From Anoplolepis gracilipes (Eukaryota; Arthropoda; Insecta; Hymenoptera; Formicidae), in assembly GCF_047496725.1 (NCBI RefSeq), contig NC_132975.1, positions 2,714,501-2,778,500 on the forward strand: a stretch of 64,000 nt of DNA, in the 5' to 3' direction. The position numbers were made by a program, and so were the translations under genes. The notes under the pieces were generated by a model, which ran no database searches, had not been told where the DNA came from, and saw only the letters and a program-made list of their open reading frames with translations. Positions 42,414 through 54,587 of the stretch are shown here, one piece after another. The number at the start of each line of letters is the position of its first letter. The first letter of the stretch is position 1.

Positions 42414-45400
42414 TTACAACGGTATTCTGTAATGCCCCCATGGTAGCGTATCGATACTTTTAGGTATTATATACCGTTTATCATCGTGTGGACTTAGAGC
42501 AATTTTTTTCTGCCGCATGGTATATACTTTATGCATTTTTGATCTTATAGTCGATTGCTGTCGCGTCATTTCAATTCCTTCGTTCAAACATTGCATGTAA
42601 TCGTCAAATGTTATCGTTTTCGCGACGACGCTATTCTTGACACCTTTTACCTTTTTCGTATCCTTTTTACCATCTATTTTTAGCGCGTACATTTTTGCTC
42701 TAAGCCCGACAAATTCTGTCATTATCATACCGTTGTTTTCATCCTTCATCAGACCCGGTACCTTTTTATTCACGAGCGGTATACCGTACGCATTGTCTAT
42801 CGCATAGTCGCTCGTGTCGAACTTGTCGATGTCGCGCTTCATATTCTCGTACACGTCTTCGCTCTCAATGTGATATATGAGACTATCCGTGTCGGTGTAC
42901 ATGACTTTACATTTTTCTCTATACATTGGAATCATGTAATCGTGATGAAATTCGTACAAACACATCTTGGATACATCAAGTATACACATACCTACATAGA
43001 TTGGTTTGTAAAACTTCACCTCGAGTCTACGCAATTCCACAGCGATTAAATTTTCCGAAAAAATGCTCCTGCTATGAAAATTTGGTTTCGCGATCATCGC
43101 CTCTGCGCCGTACCTATCGTCCCATTTTGTTATAAGTTTTACATCTACGCGATTGCGCACATTTTCCATCGTTTTGCCGAAAACTGCATTATTCATTAAT
43201 TTGTATAAATTCTTTTCAAAATCATTTTTAGCCATTGTTCTAAATTGCGTGTTTAATTCAATATATGTACGTAACCATGGAGATTGCGCGAATTGTAATA
43301 TGCGATGAATTTTTGTAACGCGAAGACCGTGTCGCGTACATTGCTGCAGATTGCGGTAGTGTATTACGTATCGTTTCTTATCGTATAAGGTCGCGAGCAA
43401 CTTGTTCTCTCTCTTGCCGGGTGGTTTGTCACGCGTCGGACAAAACGGTAAGTCAGTATGCGCGTCGTGAAGATGTTGCGGGTACTCGAGATCGACTTCG
43501 AGGATATAGCCTGTAGGCGAATCGGACGCGATCGATGATAGATCAAAATTGCATATATTGTCGACCCATTGAAAACTAGCGTAAGGCAAAGGTTGACACA
43601 TTGCCCATCCGTATAAATTATTTACATCGAAATACATTAGATACGATGACGGTTTCAATGGGTCGTATGACTGCATGTACTTGTTATTAGCATGCGCGTA
43701 TCTGTTGGAACATTGACTCAAACCACCGCGTATACCTCGTTCTATAAACATTACCATATCGATGTCAGTGAGCAATTCAAACTTAATATTTGTATGCTTC
43801 AACATGGCATCCCACGTGTATCCGGGCAGAGTATAATAATGCGCAGGGTCGAGCCCGTAACTCTTGATACAATTGTCACGAAAATTTTCAAAAACATCTG
43901 CTAACAACAAAACATCGATTTTTAAATACAGATCGCTATATTCGCCTAGCGTTCGAATGGAGAATCGCTTCCACACAATCTCAGCGTGCGCGTAATCGCT
44001 CTCAGATACTGTGTTACCTGTCAAGGAACTGTAAAATAATTCGCGCGGAGGTAAACATGTATCGTGCAATTTATCTACACAATCGATATATTCGTACGGA
44101 AAGACGCCTTTACGCGTTAACAGATCAAAGTCTTCTACCCGCAAATTTTGATATTCAGATTGTAAAATTTTTAATTTATCTTTACTGAGAAAAGATGCTA
44201 ATTTGTTGAGACTTGTTGTGAGAAATTTAAAAGAATCGATGAAACGTAATTTAATGTGATTTCGCCAATTGTCTTCCGTAAGTTTAACATCTTTCGTAAA
44301 TGAAACGTATTTTTCTTTAGTTATCGGAAGTAGATCGATTCTTCCTTCGAACGCTGTGGCTATTTCCTCGATTATAAAATGTGAATCATAACCGGATAAA
44401 TTGTGGAAAATAATTGGAATATAAAAGGATTCCTTATAATTTAGATTGCAATTTGAATGCGCGGGACCTCTGTACCGCCCAGTGAGGTGGCAATGATCGT
44501 GTACGCGCGTATCGTCTTCCACGAATGGTTTCTCACATATGTGACATTGAGTAGCGCTGTTAAACTTTTCCAATTCTTCACGCGTCAAATTTATCATGGG
44601 AAGATTTGTAGATAAAATTGTTTTCACGCTCGTTGCTAAATTTTTTAATTCTTCAGCAAACCATGCGACGCAATTGGCTTCGCGACGAGAATGATACGCG
44701 GACAACGAATTATCGTACGAGCAATGTACATAATAAGCGATACTAAACACTTGATGATGCTGGTATAAATTTTTTTCTGCTTCTTCTTCTTTGTACGTCT
44801 TTCTCAAAACACATTCCAGGTCGGCATACACGACGAAAGGAACCTGCTCCTTCCTGTTATAGTTGTTAAAAGCGAGCCACTTATCCTTATCGCTCGGTAA
44901 TCGGATAGCGCAGTCGTTCATCTTCCCGCAGTCTACAGTATGTGACTGTAGTTTCTCATTCGAATAAAAATAATGTAGACATCTATAAAAAAGAAATAAT
45001 AATTATATATATATTTTAACATTTATAAAAATAGAAATAATAATTATATATTTATTTTGAAAAAAATCAATAATATTAAATATACATACCGATCGCAGAT
45101 ATATTTTTGTCCATTGTGTTTATTGAGTTGCGAACTCACGAGTCGCGATAAATTCTTGATCCACGCGAAATGTCCGATATCTTGCGCATCTTGAATGTAG
45201 AGCAAATTGGCGTGCTTGTCCCTCTTTTGCTCCGAAAGACGAATAGGAACAATATTTTCGTTTTCGATGGTATACACATTGATTGAAATATTGTTGTTAA
45301 TTTCAAACTTTTTAATTTGATTAAGAGTCACTGGAAACTCAATGTCTCGAAGATTTAGCACATCCGTGTAACGCGGGTACGATAATTCTCGTTCAACCCT

Positions 45401-46156
45401 TCTTTCAGCGGGATACATAGCAGCAGTCACTGCCCATGCGAAACATGCATTGTCTTTGGATCGCACGTTAACTATCGCTCGCTTCATCATTATCTTTCGC
45501 GGTAATATAATATGACATCCCGCACGCATAGGATTATATTTATTTATATTTACAGTCAAATTATGTATACGCGATAATGCCCACCCACTATCACGTTCTT
45601 GAAATTCTTCGAGAGATGCTAAAGTGGGCTCGATAACACGTTGCTCGTACCATTCGCGTAAATCAGATGTACGAAATAGTTCACAGTTTTTTGTACTTAC
45701 ACTTTTATCGTTGTGCTTTTCACCCGCCACAAACTCACCGTTAAACATAGTATTCACTTTCACACTGCAGTGTGTTTCGATAGCGTCTCGCACATGTTCG
45801 AGCACGATATCACTCGCGTCTTCGAGAAACTGGCGAGGTTCGATATAATTGCTATTGATTATCGCACCAGTCGATATACGGTTCTCGAACGCTGTATCAA
45901 TTTCTCGCCAAAATAGTGCAGCTTGATGCGCGCTGTGTCCGGCACCCGCGTGTACGAAACGTTTGCGCAACGCATTTTTCAGTCCTTCGAGTCGCGCGAT
46001 CTTTGCGATCAACAATTGTCGATATCCGATCGATATTCGCGGTCGTTTAATTCGACTCTGCTCTTCCAACGACTTGATATAATCATCGCATCGCACCTCC
46101 CATGCAAAGTACTCCTCCACCGAATTTATCAAGGTGGATTGTTGCGTTAAAACCTG
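42414..46156 (-). CDS. POLB: Protein-primed DNA polymerase B, two visible exons
   Basis: Exons 46156-45090 and 42414-44982 (minus) are joined across a 107-bp GT..AG intron. The junction restores a zinc-finger-like KYICDRCLHYF..H..DC segment and a single frame. The first about 350 residues are the terminal-protein-like region (RAGCHIILPRKI, CFAWAVTAAMYP). Approximate later motifs: ExoI YADLE (407), ExoII HNLSGYDSHF (550), ExoIII LKIDVLLLADVFENF (706), PolA YFDVNNLYG (806), PolB NNAVFGKT (953), PolC YTDTDS (1052). It replicates the element from a protein primer. No ATG opens the first visible exon, which starts after an acceptor-like TATAG (46157-46161), so a short upstream exon is expected but was not found. 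No internal stops. Confidence 0.9.
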
Positions 46157-46825
46157 CTATATTTTTTTTACATATAAGGTACACTCGTGCAAGCTTCGAC
46201 AATAATGGCGAGATGTGACTCTCTGTTCTGATTTATATCTAATCGTTATATTCTTTTCAGATTGCGAAAACGTTATTCTTTCGTATAAACATCCGTCATT
46301 TCTATATTATCACGTCTCTTTATCTCACGCATATTTTCGTGGTAATGTAATATAATATGACATCCTCTCCGCATAGGATTATATTTATTATTTACAATCA
46401 AATTAAATATACATGATAATGCCCACCTACTATGCGACACGTTATTCTTTAGCGCAAACATTCGTACTGTCGGCGCGTTATTCTTTAGCGCAAACATCCG
46501 TACCGTCGACGGTCTGTTTATGTTATCATTTAGCCAAAAATTTTATCTCACGCTTTGTCCTATACATTTGTAACCGAATATTTCTAGCGTCGTATACATT
46601 TGATTAGATTTCATCATACGGCGGCCACACACGGCGCTCGAGAAAGCACGTGGGGACGCGATTTTTAATAATTTCTAGCAGCCTTACATTGGCGCTTGCA
46701 AAATTACGTCACAAATACTCCCCTCCTCATTACGTTTTGCGATATTACTGATTGATCGCAGTACTTTCAATAGTTTAGTATCGCATCAGTTGTCCGTGCA
46801 TAAGGTTGTGCTAAAAAAAAAAAAA
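46157..46825. repeat. Divergent region with duplicated polymerase fragment
   Basis: 46330-46445 is a diverged duplicate of polymerase coding sequence at 45494-45595 (TAATATAATATGACATCC and AATGCCCACC in both). Next to it, GTTATTCTTTAGCGCAAACAT with small variants occurs two to three times (46270-46510). The region must also contain the promoters of the polymerase (minus) and of the gene starting at 46826 (plus). Confidence 0.6.
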
Positions 46826-47568
46826 ATGTGCTCCACAAAAGAAACCAGCAAGATGAATTTTTACATTCCGATTGAGAACGGTGAAATTCAATCAAAGAAC
46901 ATGTAAGTTTCAATTATTTTCTAAATATTATTTCCTAAAAATTATTTTCTAAATATTATTTTTTAATATATTTTAATATTTTATATAGCGTTTCATCTCG
47001 TCGTGCGGTTTGCATACTTGGAAGAAGGTATATCCTAACCCCGACATCTTACAAATATTTGGAGATTGGAATAAGCGTTGGAGCTATGTCGTATGTCGAA
47101 TTGATACTTGGTGACAACCGAGGTAATCGATTAGTATTGCCTATCGTACTCTGGCACTCATTGATGCAGAAACGTGCAGACATTGAACGACATGTACAAT
47201 CGACTGAAAGTCAACCATTATGGATTTGTGATCTATCTATCCAAATGATCGCATTAAACGGATCGAGAATTGTTAAATTAACATTATCTAATAAGTCTTT
47301 GTATATGCAACCTCAAACATTATTACATTTATTCGATTTTGAAGATTGCATCGATCATATGCATTCATGGTTGTGTCAAAATACACATTTCGTGAATGAA
47401 AAATTTAAACAATTTTGTAACGTCTTGCAACGAAACAATATTACTGATGTAAATGATGCTGTGAAAGCGATTCGCGAGAGTGACGCGTTCGATAGCGGAT
47501 CACTCGTAGATTGCGAATTGTTGGCGTGTGCTATAAATGATATACTTTATGATACTTGTAACAAATAA
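46826..47568 (+). CDS. Uncharacterised spliced Polinton gene (218 aa)
   Basis: ATG 46826 (MCSTKETSKMNFYIP); exons 46826-46902 and 46989-47568 are joined over an 86-bp intron (AT|GTAAGT .. TATATAG|C), giving one open frame of 219 codons. The middle part (GRRYILTPTSYKYLEIGISV, then GDNRGNRLVLPIVLWHSL) alternates short strands with a final helix, faintly like the single-strand DNA-binding PC4/p15 fold; this is a guess. The C-terminal half is helical. Its position near the right end, opposite to the polymerase, suggests an early gene. Confidence 0.6.
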
Positions 47569-47905
47569 AAAATTATTATTAACATTAATGTTTCTCTTCA
47601 CACTATTTTATTCTACGACTCTTCCTCCTCCTCCTCGCGCTCTCTTAGTCTCAGTCAAACAAAGACGTTTACCTCTCATAGGATCATATGCATAGTCTAT
47701 TTAAAAAGAGATACTCTGTTTAGAGAGAGATGGGATATGGGATCCCGTGTATATATTTGAGATAAATGTGCGTGACGCGTGGTTAGTTTTTCCTATACGC
47801 TCGTGTCGCGAGGAAATATATGAATTGTGCTCGTGTCGCGAGGAAATATATGAATTGTGCTCGTGTCGCGAGGAAATATATGAATTGTGCTCGTGTATTC
47901 CGAAT

Positions 47906-48436
47906 ATGGCTGAAGATAATGGTGATAATTATTTTATAATAAATTCCGATGAAGAAGACTCAGACATTGAAGTGCCGCTTTTAGAACTTTTTAGTGATGA
48001 CGATGATGACAATAACGCCAATATTGGAAATATTGGTTTGGATATTATTGAAAATAATGGTGATATTGATATGAACAGTTCTGACGAAGAGGGTGATTTG
48101 GACGATGAAGTGCAGCACTTAGCTGACAGTGACTATGAAAGTGCTGAAAGTGTTTTCGAAGATAGAATCGATCGTGCATTGAACTTAGCAGATATTAATT
48201 CTTATAATGATTTAACAAGAATGTGCTGCATATATTTTTGTTATGCAGCTGCAGATGGCACATACTTCTGCACATCGTGTTTCATAAGAATGGCGTACCT
48301 TTTTGACGAGATTTGTGCTGTGCGTGAACACTCGATTAATATGTACCCATTAATACTCGGTTTATTTTGTAGTGAGTGTCGAACTCCATTATTTCAAATT
48401 TTACCTTGCAATATGTGCCCCATTTGCATGACTTAA
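47906..48436 (+). CDS. Acidic, Cys-rich Polinton accessory protein (176 aa)
   Basis: First ATG at 47906 (MAEDNGDNYFIINSDEEDSD). The N-terminal half is very acidic (DDDDDNNANIG, SSDEEGDLDDEV). The C-terminal half is Cys-rich (MCCIYFCYAAADG, YFCTSCFIRM, GLFCSECRTP, LPCNMCPICM), resembling a treble-clef or RING-like zinc module. Acidic domain plus zinc module suggests a nuclear regulator or ubiquitin-type factor (inference). Family not recognised. Immediately upstream, a 30-bp sequence (CGAGGAAATATATGAATTGT core) is repeated three times (47805-47893). Confidence 0.5.
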   Translation: MAEDNGDNYFIINSDEEDSDIEVPLLELFSDDDDDNNANIGNIGLDIIENNGDIDMNSSDEEGDLDDEVQHLADSDYESAESVFEDRIDRALNLADINSYNDLTRMCCIYFCYAAADGTYFCTSCFIRMAYLFDEICAVREHSINMYPLILGLFCSECRTPLFQILPCNMCPICMT

Positions 48437-48443
48437 GACTTGT

Positions 48444-48737
48444 GTGAATACTACAAAAAAACTTTTATTATTATTGTGTAAGTGTAGCACATACACCGAG
48501 GACTTATGTGTAAAAACCAAAACAAACTATTATTGTTACCTTTGGGGTGACACTCCCGAGAACCGGAGGCGCGAGGAGGTGACTCCTCAGTTTAACGAGG
48601 ATCGTCTTTGTTTGCGGAAACTCTTTGGTGAGCTTCCGTATGAGGTGTGGGAGACAGAGGAACCGTGGCTCCCCGAAACTCTGCAGGAGGACTCCAGGTC
48701 GTCAGATGAGAGAGAGAGAGAGAGAGACTCCGAATAG
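48444..48737 (+). CDS. Possible small ORF or 3' exon (97 aa)
   Basis: An open frame starting 7 bases after the previous stop. It includes RKLFGELPYEVWETEEPWLP and ends in a (GA)n run translated ERERERDSE. No ATG near its start, no known domain. It could be a decayed exon. 48738-48954 is AT-rich with no gene. Confidence 0.25.
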   Translation: MNTTKKLLLLLCKCSTYTEDLCVKTKTNYYCYLWGDTPENRRREEVTPQFNEDRLCLRKLFGELPYEVWETEEPWLPETLQEDSRSSDERERERDSE

Positions 48738-49221
48738 ATTGTAAGTATTTATAATTTTTATCATTTTAGAAAATATTTTTAAAGTACTAATAAAAAATGT
48801 TTTTTCTGTTTCAGAGCTGCTACCCTAGATCATTATTTTAATTTTTTAAAATTTTATACTATAATTTTAATTCTTTTTATATTTTAATTTTTTTTCAATT
48901 TTCTATTACAATTTTAATTCTTTTTTATATTATAATAATTTTAATACATGCACAAACGCACACACACACACACACACACACTTTATATGTATACACATAC
49001 ACACTTTTTAAATAAAAATTTATGTTAAACTTATATATATATATATATATTACTTATTTCCACCTTCATCATCATCTATCCCATCCTTTTTCCTCTGTAT
49101 TAGATATAATTAGATAATAAGATAACATTTAATATTAGAAAAAAAAAAAACGTAACATACAAAAAAAATATCTTTTTCTCGCGTACGCCTTAGCCTCCGT
49201 CTTATCGCGCCTCCGCTATCC

Positions 49222-50110
49222 TCCTTCCTCTCTATTCTTTCTCTCGCACCCCATAACACGCTCTCCTTCTCGCTATCCTTCTTCATCTCTATTCTTTTCT
49301 CTCGCACCTATATCTCCTTTTCCTACCATCATGCTCTCCTTTTCTTACCATCATGCCCTCCTTTTCCTATCATCATGCACTCCCTTGTCATACACATACA
49401 GCGCTTTCCTTCTCACACCACGTCATACTCTCCTTGTCCTACGCTATATAGAACGTCTATCGCATCGTCTCCCTCTACCACGTTGCGAACGTCTATCGCA
49501 CCGTCTCCCTCTACCACGTTGCGAACGTCTATCGCACCGTCTCCCTCTACCACGTTGCGAACGTCTATCGCACCGTCTCCCTCTACCACGTTGCGAACGT
49601 CTATCGCACCGTCTCCCTCTACCACGTTGCGGACGTCTATCGCACCGTCTCCCTCTACCACGTTGCGGACGTCTATCGCACCGTCTCCCTCTACCGCGTT
49701 GCGAACGTAATTATTTATTGCATATATACATTTTTTTTAATAAACAGAGTGGGGTGATTATTTTATCTATAACAGTTGACATTCCTCTCTCTCACCGTCA
49801 GACCTCCGCAGTCTTTCGGAGAGGACACTCCCTCCACGTGCGGAACCATATGTATGCCCCCCCCCCCTTCCCTCAATCAGGGGATGTTTGGTACCACCCT
49901 CCCCCTTAATCTGGGGGGTGGGGCATTTGGTACCTCCCCCTTCCCCCTCAGTCTAGGGGGACATTTGCCCCTTCCCCCGCGATTGAGGGGGACTACCCCC
50001 ATCCCCCTCCCCCCGTCAGTGCGGGGGGTGACGAGGTACCTCGCCTCGTCCCCCCCGCTTACCTCACCCCCCTCATATCCCTGGATTAGAACTCTCTATA
50101 TATATCTACT
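49222..50110 (-). repeat. Polinton right terminal inverted repeat
   Basis: Inverted match to the left arm, shorter because its 36-bp array (49456-49707) has 7 units instead of 16. Just inside it (about 48955-49220) lie a (CA)n microsatellite and AT-rich sequence that also occur in the orphan end at 22.4 kb. Confidence 0.9.
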
Positions 50111-50946
50111 TATAATAATTATATTAAGATCGATTATTATAGTTATGATAATATACATATTTCCACTTAATTGGAGAAAATGTGGATTAAATATTTTATA
50201 AAAACTGTTTCCATCAGATTGTAGCAACTTTTCTGACAATAAGTATGCTACAGTATTTCCGCTCGTTTGTGTATAGGCAACTGTTGTCCGCATAATGCTT
50301 TTAAGTTAACCCAAACAAAATTATTATTGTCCCGATAATAGCAACATAATGGAAACGGAAGGAAAACTTATCTCTAGCAATAATTTCCTTTTTTACACCA
50401 AGGAACGCTTTGCTATCTGAGTATATGTAGGATGACTAATCTTAAAGAATGTTATTAGAATATTTAGTATTATTTAATATAGAATATTATAATAAGATAG
50501 TGTACTTTTAAAAACATAAGAATATCTCCAGAATATCTATCTTCTTAAAAAGAGCTTCTATGAATATTCAAATCTTTTTAACGGAAGATCGGAGAATATT
50601 CTACGAACTAATATGTGCTGGCTGGGTATAAAAGATGTGCTAATGAGTCACTACACAATGCAATCAAGAGGGAACAACCGCAGTATATAGTTTTGACACT
50701 AAATACATATTAAAGGCATATACATATTTATTTTTTGTAATTTTTATGTTGCAGAGAGTTGGAAAAGTCTATATATGCGCATATATTGCGATGACATTTG
50801 TCGGCCGACAAATGTAATATATAATAACTAGTAGAAATATATGTATAAAAAACAAAAATAATGTATGTATTTATATATTTTATATATAAATTTTATTAAA
50901 ATATATTTTATATATGTATAAACAAAAATGTGTTAAAATATATATA
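50111..50946. other. AT-rich, no gene recognised
   Basis: Target-site flank of the Polinton (starts with the TATAAT duplication), then AT-rich sequence without recognisable features. Confidence 0.5.
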
Positions 50947-51873
50947 CAGAGTGTCCCAGAACAACCTTCCGTCCGTCAAATGACGTATTCCTGACACAAT
51001 TTTAAGACAATTTTTCCTTTACCAAAATTTGATTTGAAGCGTAGTTTTTGAGTTATAAGCAAAAATCACGTTAGCAAATCACACGTCGAGTATAGAAGGC
51101 ATGCAGGAGCACCGCGAGCGCGGGCGCAGCTGACCGTTCGACGAGTAATTACCGCCGCATGAGTTGCTAACTATTTTATCTTATAACATAAAATTATGCT
51201 TTAAATAAAATTTTGGTAAAGAAGAAAATGTCTTATAATTACGTCAGGAATAAGTGTTGCTTAAAATAACGTCGGACGATTAGCTGATTGCTACACGCGA
51301 TGTCTCTCAGCTGAGCCGGAAAATCAATATATCGATCGGTCTAAAGTCGTGACGACAATGTCGATGACAATCGAAGGAGCGTTGTCGTCGCGGAGACGGT
51401 TATTTCTCTCTCTCTTTCTCTCACTCATTCTGTCCCTTTCTTTTACGCACACACTCAGACATACACACATCGCGTGTAGCAATCAGCTGATTGCAGCGTC
51501 CAACGGTCGGCGATCCGGAACAACTTTTGGTCATTAAAGTAATGTTATTTTAAGCAACACTTATTCCTGACGTAATTATAAGACATTTTCTTCTTTACCA
51601 AAATTTTATTTAAAACATAATTTTATGTTATAAGATAAAATAATTAGCGACTCATGCGGCGGTAATTACTCGTCGAACGATCAGCTGCGCCCGCGCTCGC
51701 GGTGCGCCGCGCCGCTCTTGCATGCCTTCTATACTCGACGTGTGATTTGCTAACTATTTTTGCTTATAACTCAAAAGCTACGCTTCAAATCAAATTTTGG
51801 TAAAGGAAAAATTGTCTTAGAATTGTCAGAAATACGTCATTTTACGGACGGAAGGTTGTTCTGGGACACCCTG
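50947..51873. mobile_element. Long-TIR palindromic element, intact copy
   Basis: The ends are CAGAGTGTCCCAGAACAACC and its inverse GGTTGTTCTGGGACACCCTG, with arms of more than 300 bp and TA on both sides (possible Tc1/mariner-type TA target). The centre (about 51300-51500) includes a (CT)n tract and no transposase. Non-autonomous. A second copy starts at 52253. Confidence 0.75.
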
Positions 51874-53353
51874 TATATATAAATTTCTTTTTTTATTCGA
51901 TGTATTTAATATCTATTCTTGTGACTAAATAAATTTATGTTCTGAAAAAGAACTTGAAAAATTTCGCAATTTAAATATCTCGTATTACATATATTATTTT
52001 ATTATCGATACAAAAAAGGAAGAAAAGTTTCTTTACAATGGCAGGTTTTTTATAACATAATTTTTATTAGAAATGTCTTGAATTAAATAGTTATTTTTTG
52101 GTTTAGAAATTCGATTTTCTTGCAGGAGGATCTTGAATGTTCGTTTTCTGATCTATATATATTGATATGAAGGAAAAATTCTTCACGATCACTTCATTTT
52201 GTGGCAAACTTTTTAGACATTCTTAAATTTTTGCCACTCTGGAGTGTTTATACAGAGTGTCCCAGAACAACCTTCCGTCCGTAAAATGACGTATTCCTGA
52301 CACAATTTTAAGACAATTTTTCCTTTACCAAAATTTGATTTAAAGCGTAGTTTTTGAGTTATAAGCAAAAATAGTTAGTGTTACGTCCCGGCACCAAAAT
52401 TTTTCTCATTTACTTTTAAGAAACACTAAACTTATAATATAAAGCCAAACGATAAGTTACCGATTACATTTTAGCCGATAAGTTATTCACTAAGACAAGT
52501 TACCCATTATAACCGTTACCGACTCTAGCCGACAGTACGAAACGTTAATCATAAAATAGCTGCTGTCCCACCACCATAAGACTCTTCCGCTACTCCGAAC
52601 CCTTAGATAACCCTTCCTACGCGTTCACCCCACTTTTCAACCCTGACCCGCACAAACCGAGGGACCTCGAAACAGTCCCAAAAATCGACACATCAATTCG
52701 AGACTCTGAGCGATGCACTTCTCTTTCTAGAAGTGCTCCTCATCCTTGAAATTCTATTTCTATACACGATTCCATTTCCAAGTCAACACGCTTTCCATAT
52801 CCACATTCGTTTCCATCTCAGTACGCGGTCCTATTCCATACAGTTCCATTTCAACGTCATTCTACCTCACGCGAGCGCCTATTATATCGTTACTTCATTA
52901 TACTACGTCCGTACACCCTGCGTCAGTTCTCCGCGCCGATAGCTCTCCGATTCATATTCACGCGTCACCACTGTAACCATCCAATGTAAGTTTAGTCAAA
53001 AAATACATGTATTTACGAAATCTCATTGTGCATTAATACCAAAACATACCTGAACCCAGTCCGCATTTTCTACGTTCGGCGTCATATTAAATTTCAATCC
53101 GACCCTCAACAGACCTGGTTTCGACCATTAATCAAACCAGCGACGTAGCGGTGCAAACAATTGCACGCTCGTTACTACCCCTCCCCAGCCGATATCGTGC
53201 TAATACTCTGCACATATGGTACTCCTACCCTAAGACCAAACTTATACCTTCTCCTGGAAGCATCGTGCTAATACTCTGCACATGCCACCTCCCTACCTCA
53301 AAACCAATGGTCGAACCCAGCGAACACGCGAAATTAATTTGATCTTTTTGTAG

Positions 53354-53763
53354 ATGCCAAAAATAAGAAGAGGCGGACACAAATTCCACGCGCGACGTTT
53401 ATATTACGAGTACAAATAGCCCCCGTCAGTGAAGCGGATAGTGAATTCCTCGGGACGGATCGTCTATATTTTGACTTAGAGTACGAGGCGTACTTTAACC
53501 CGACGCTACGAACAAAGCAGGTCAAACCTCTGAGGACGGACATCCGCATAAAGTCTATGGGATATTTTCCGTGGCCGCGCAAACTGATACAGTTGGACAC
53601 GCAGCTACTGTTCCCCCCTCTACCGCCCGCGAATTACGTACCGGGAGATCCGAGGAAGACCCGCTACCTCTAGATACGCGACGAAATATTATACCTAAAT
53701 TACGGGTGTTCCACCCCCGATCACTGGGGTTCTGCGGAACAACCGATAGTAATAGATTAATAT
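53354..53763 (+). pseudogene. LTR-borne ORF A, frameshifted copy
   Basis: Homologous to 6926-7297, starting MPKIRRGGHKFHARRLYY, but one base has been lost at about 53417 (AAATACGCCC in copy 1, AAATAGCCC here), making a TAG at 53417-53419. The downstream frame still aligns, with a further stop near 53671, and runs past CSTPDH. Confidence 0.6.
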
Positions 53764-54161
53764 TACGCGGAACGAAATATAACAATATCTCGTAGCAGCG
53801 TTACTTAAAATACGAAGCTTGGAAAACCTAGAGTTTTCTCGTGCCTACACTTTTACGACCGACCCCTTTTTTTTTTATTTCCTGCATTTCGCGTTGACCA
53901 TTCTCTCTCTTGTCGAGATTTTCCCGAAGATAATACTTGCTTTCAAATTAATACTCGTTTCAAATATTGTATAACGCGCGTGTTATTTTATTCATTAAGT
54001 TGTAAACAATTAATATTTAAACTGAATAAATATAAGAAACCTATTTCTCGTTATTCAATTATTTGTACTCCTTCCTTATTCTGACCACGACTAATAACAA
54101 CGCTTTATACGAGCAATAACAATAATAGTATTTAACCATAACCTATTGACAACACACCTAC

Positions 54162-54587
54162 ATGTATTATAAACAACTGCGCCCCATACAGGAGGGCCAC
54201 CCCTCCCCTCCCGCCGTCGAAGCGCGTCACCGATTAGAAAACGTCCGTTGCACCTACATCTCGGGATTCGCTCATAAATTAGAACTTACCCCGTATTACG
54301 CATCTTGCTTTGTAAATTCCGACGACATCGATAGAGATTCTTACGCGTACTTCAACGTACACCTCGCGCTCGACAGCACGCGCTATTCCGGCGTGTATTG
54401 CACGGCCTGCTTTCGTAATCTAGCAGAGTTTTTCCCGTTCGACTGCGACCGGTGCGTTAACATTTACGCCGACTTCCTCAGAGGTTTGAGAAATAGAAAC
54501 ATCTATTACTATTTGTTAGCGGACCCTATTAAAGTCTTCGTTAGCGGAACCATCCCCGAGGAGTTCACATCACGCGACTTCCCTTAG
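54162..54587 (+). CDS. LTR-borne ORF B, Cys-rich conserved protein (141 aa)
   Basis: ATG 54162, TAG at 54585. Open counterpart of 7845-8267. The C-terminal two thirds is best conserved (SYAYFNVHL, NLAEFFPFDC, ADFLRGLRN, LADPIKVFVSGTIPE). Of the paired cysteines, YCTACF and FDCDRC are kept, while the first pair has lost one Cys (PYYASCF). Unknown function; probably a product of the parent retroelement's LTR. Confidence 0.5.
   Translation: MYYKQLRPIQEGHPSPPAVEARHRLENVRCTYISGFAHKLELTPYYASCFVNSDDIDRDSYAYFNVHLALDSTRYSGVYCTACFRNLAEFFPFDCDRCVNIYADFLRGLRNRNIYYYLLADPIKVFVSGTIPEEFTSRDFP

Larger units (their letters stand above)
32441..50110. mobile_element. Polinton/Maverick, 17.67 kb, with 6-bp target duplication
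   Basis: The terminal inverted repeats start AGTAGATATATATAGAGAG at both ends (32441 and, inverted, 50110). They are flanked by exact TATAAT copies (32435-32440 and 50111-50116), the 6-bp duplication characteristic of Polintons. Between the ends lie the hallmark genes: chromodomain integrase, protein-primed DNA polymerase B, A32-like packaging ATPase, adenain-like protease, major and minor capsid proteins, plus accessory genes. Such elements behave as integrated virus-like genomes. Only the protease is visibly broken. Confidence 0.95.

Noticed and set aside
48444..48737. Treating this frame as a continuation of the preceding zinc-module protein
   Set aside because: A TAA separates them and no splice pair joins them convincingly; listed only as a low-confidence ORF.
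49331..49909. 192-codon frame in the right terminal repeat
   Set aside because: Mirror image of the left-arm artefact.
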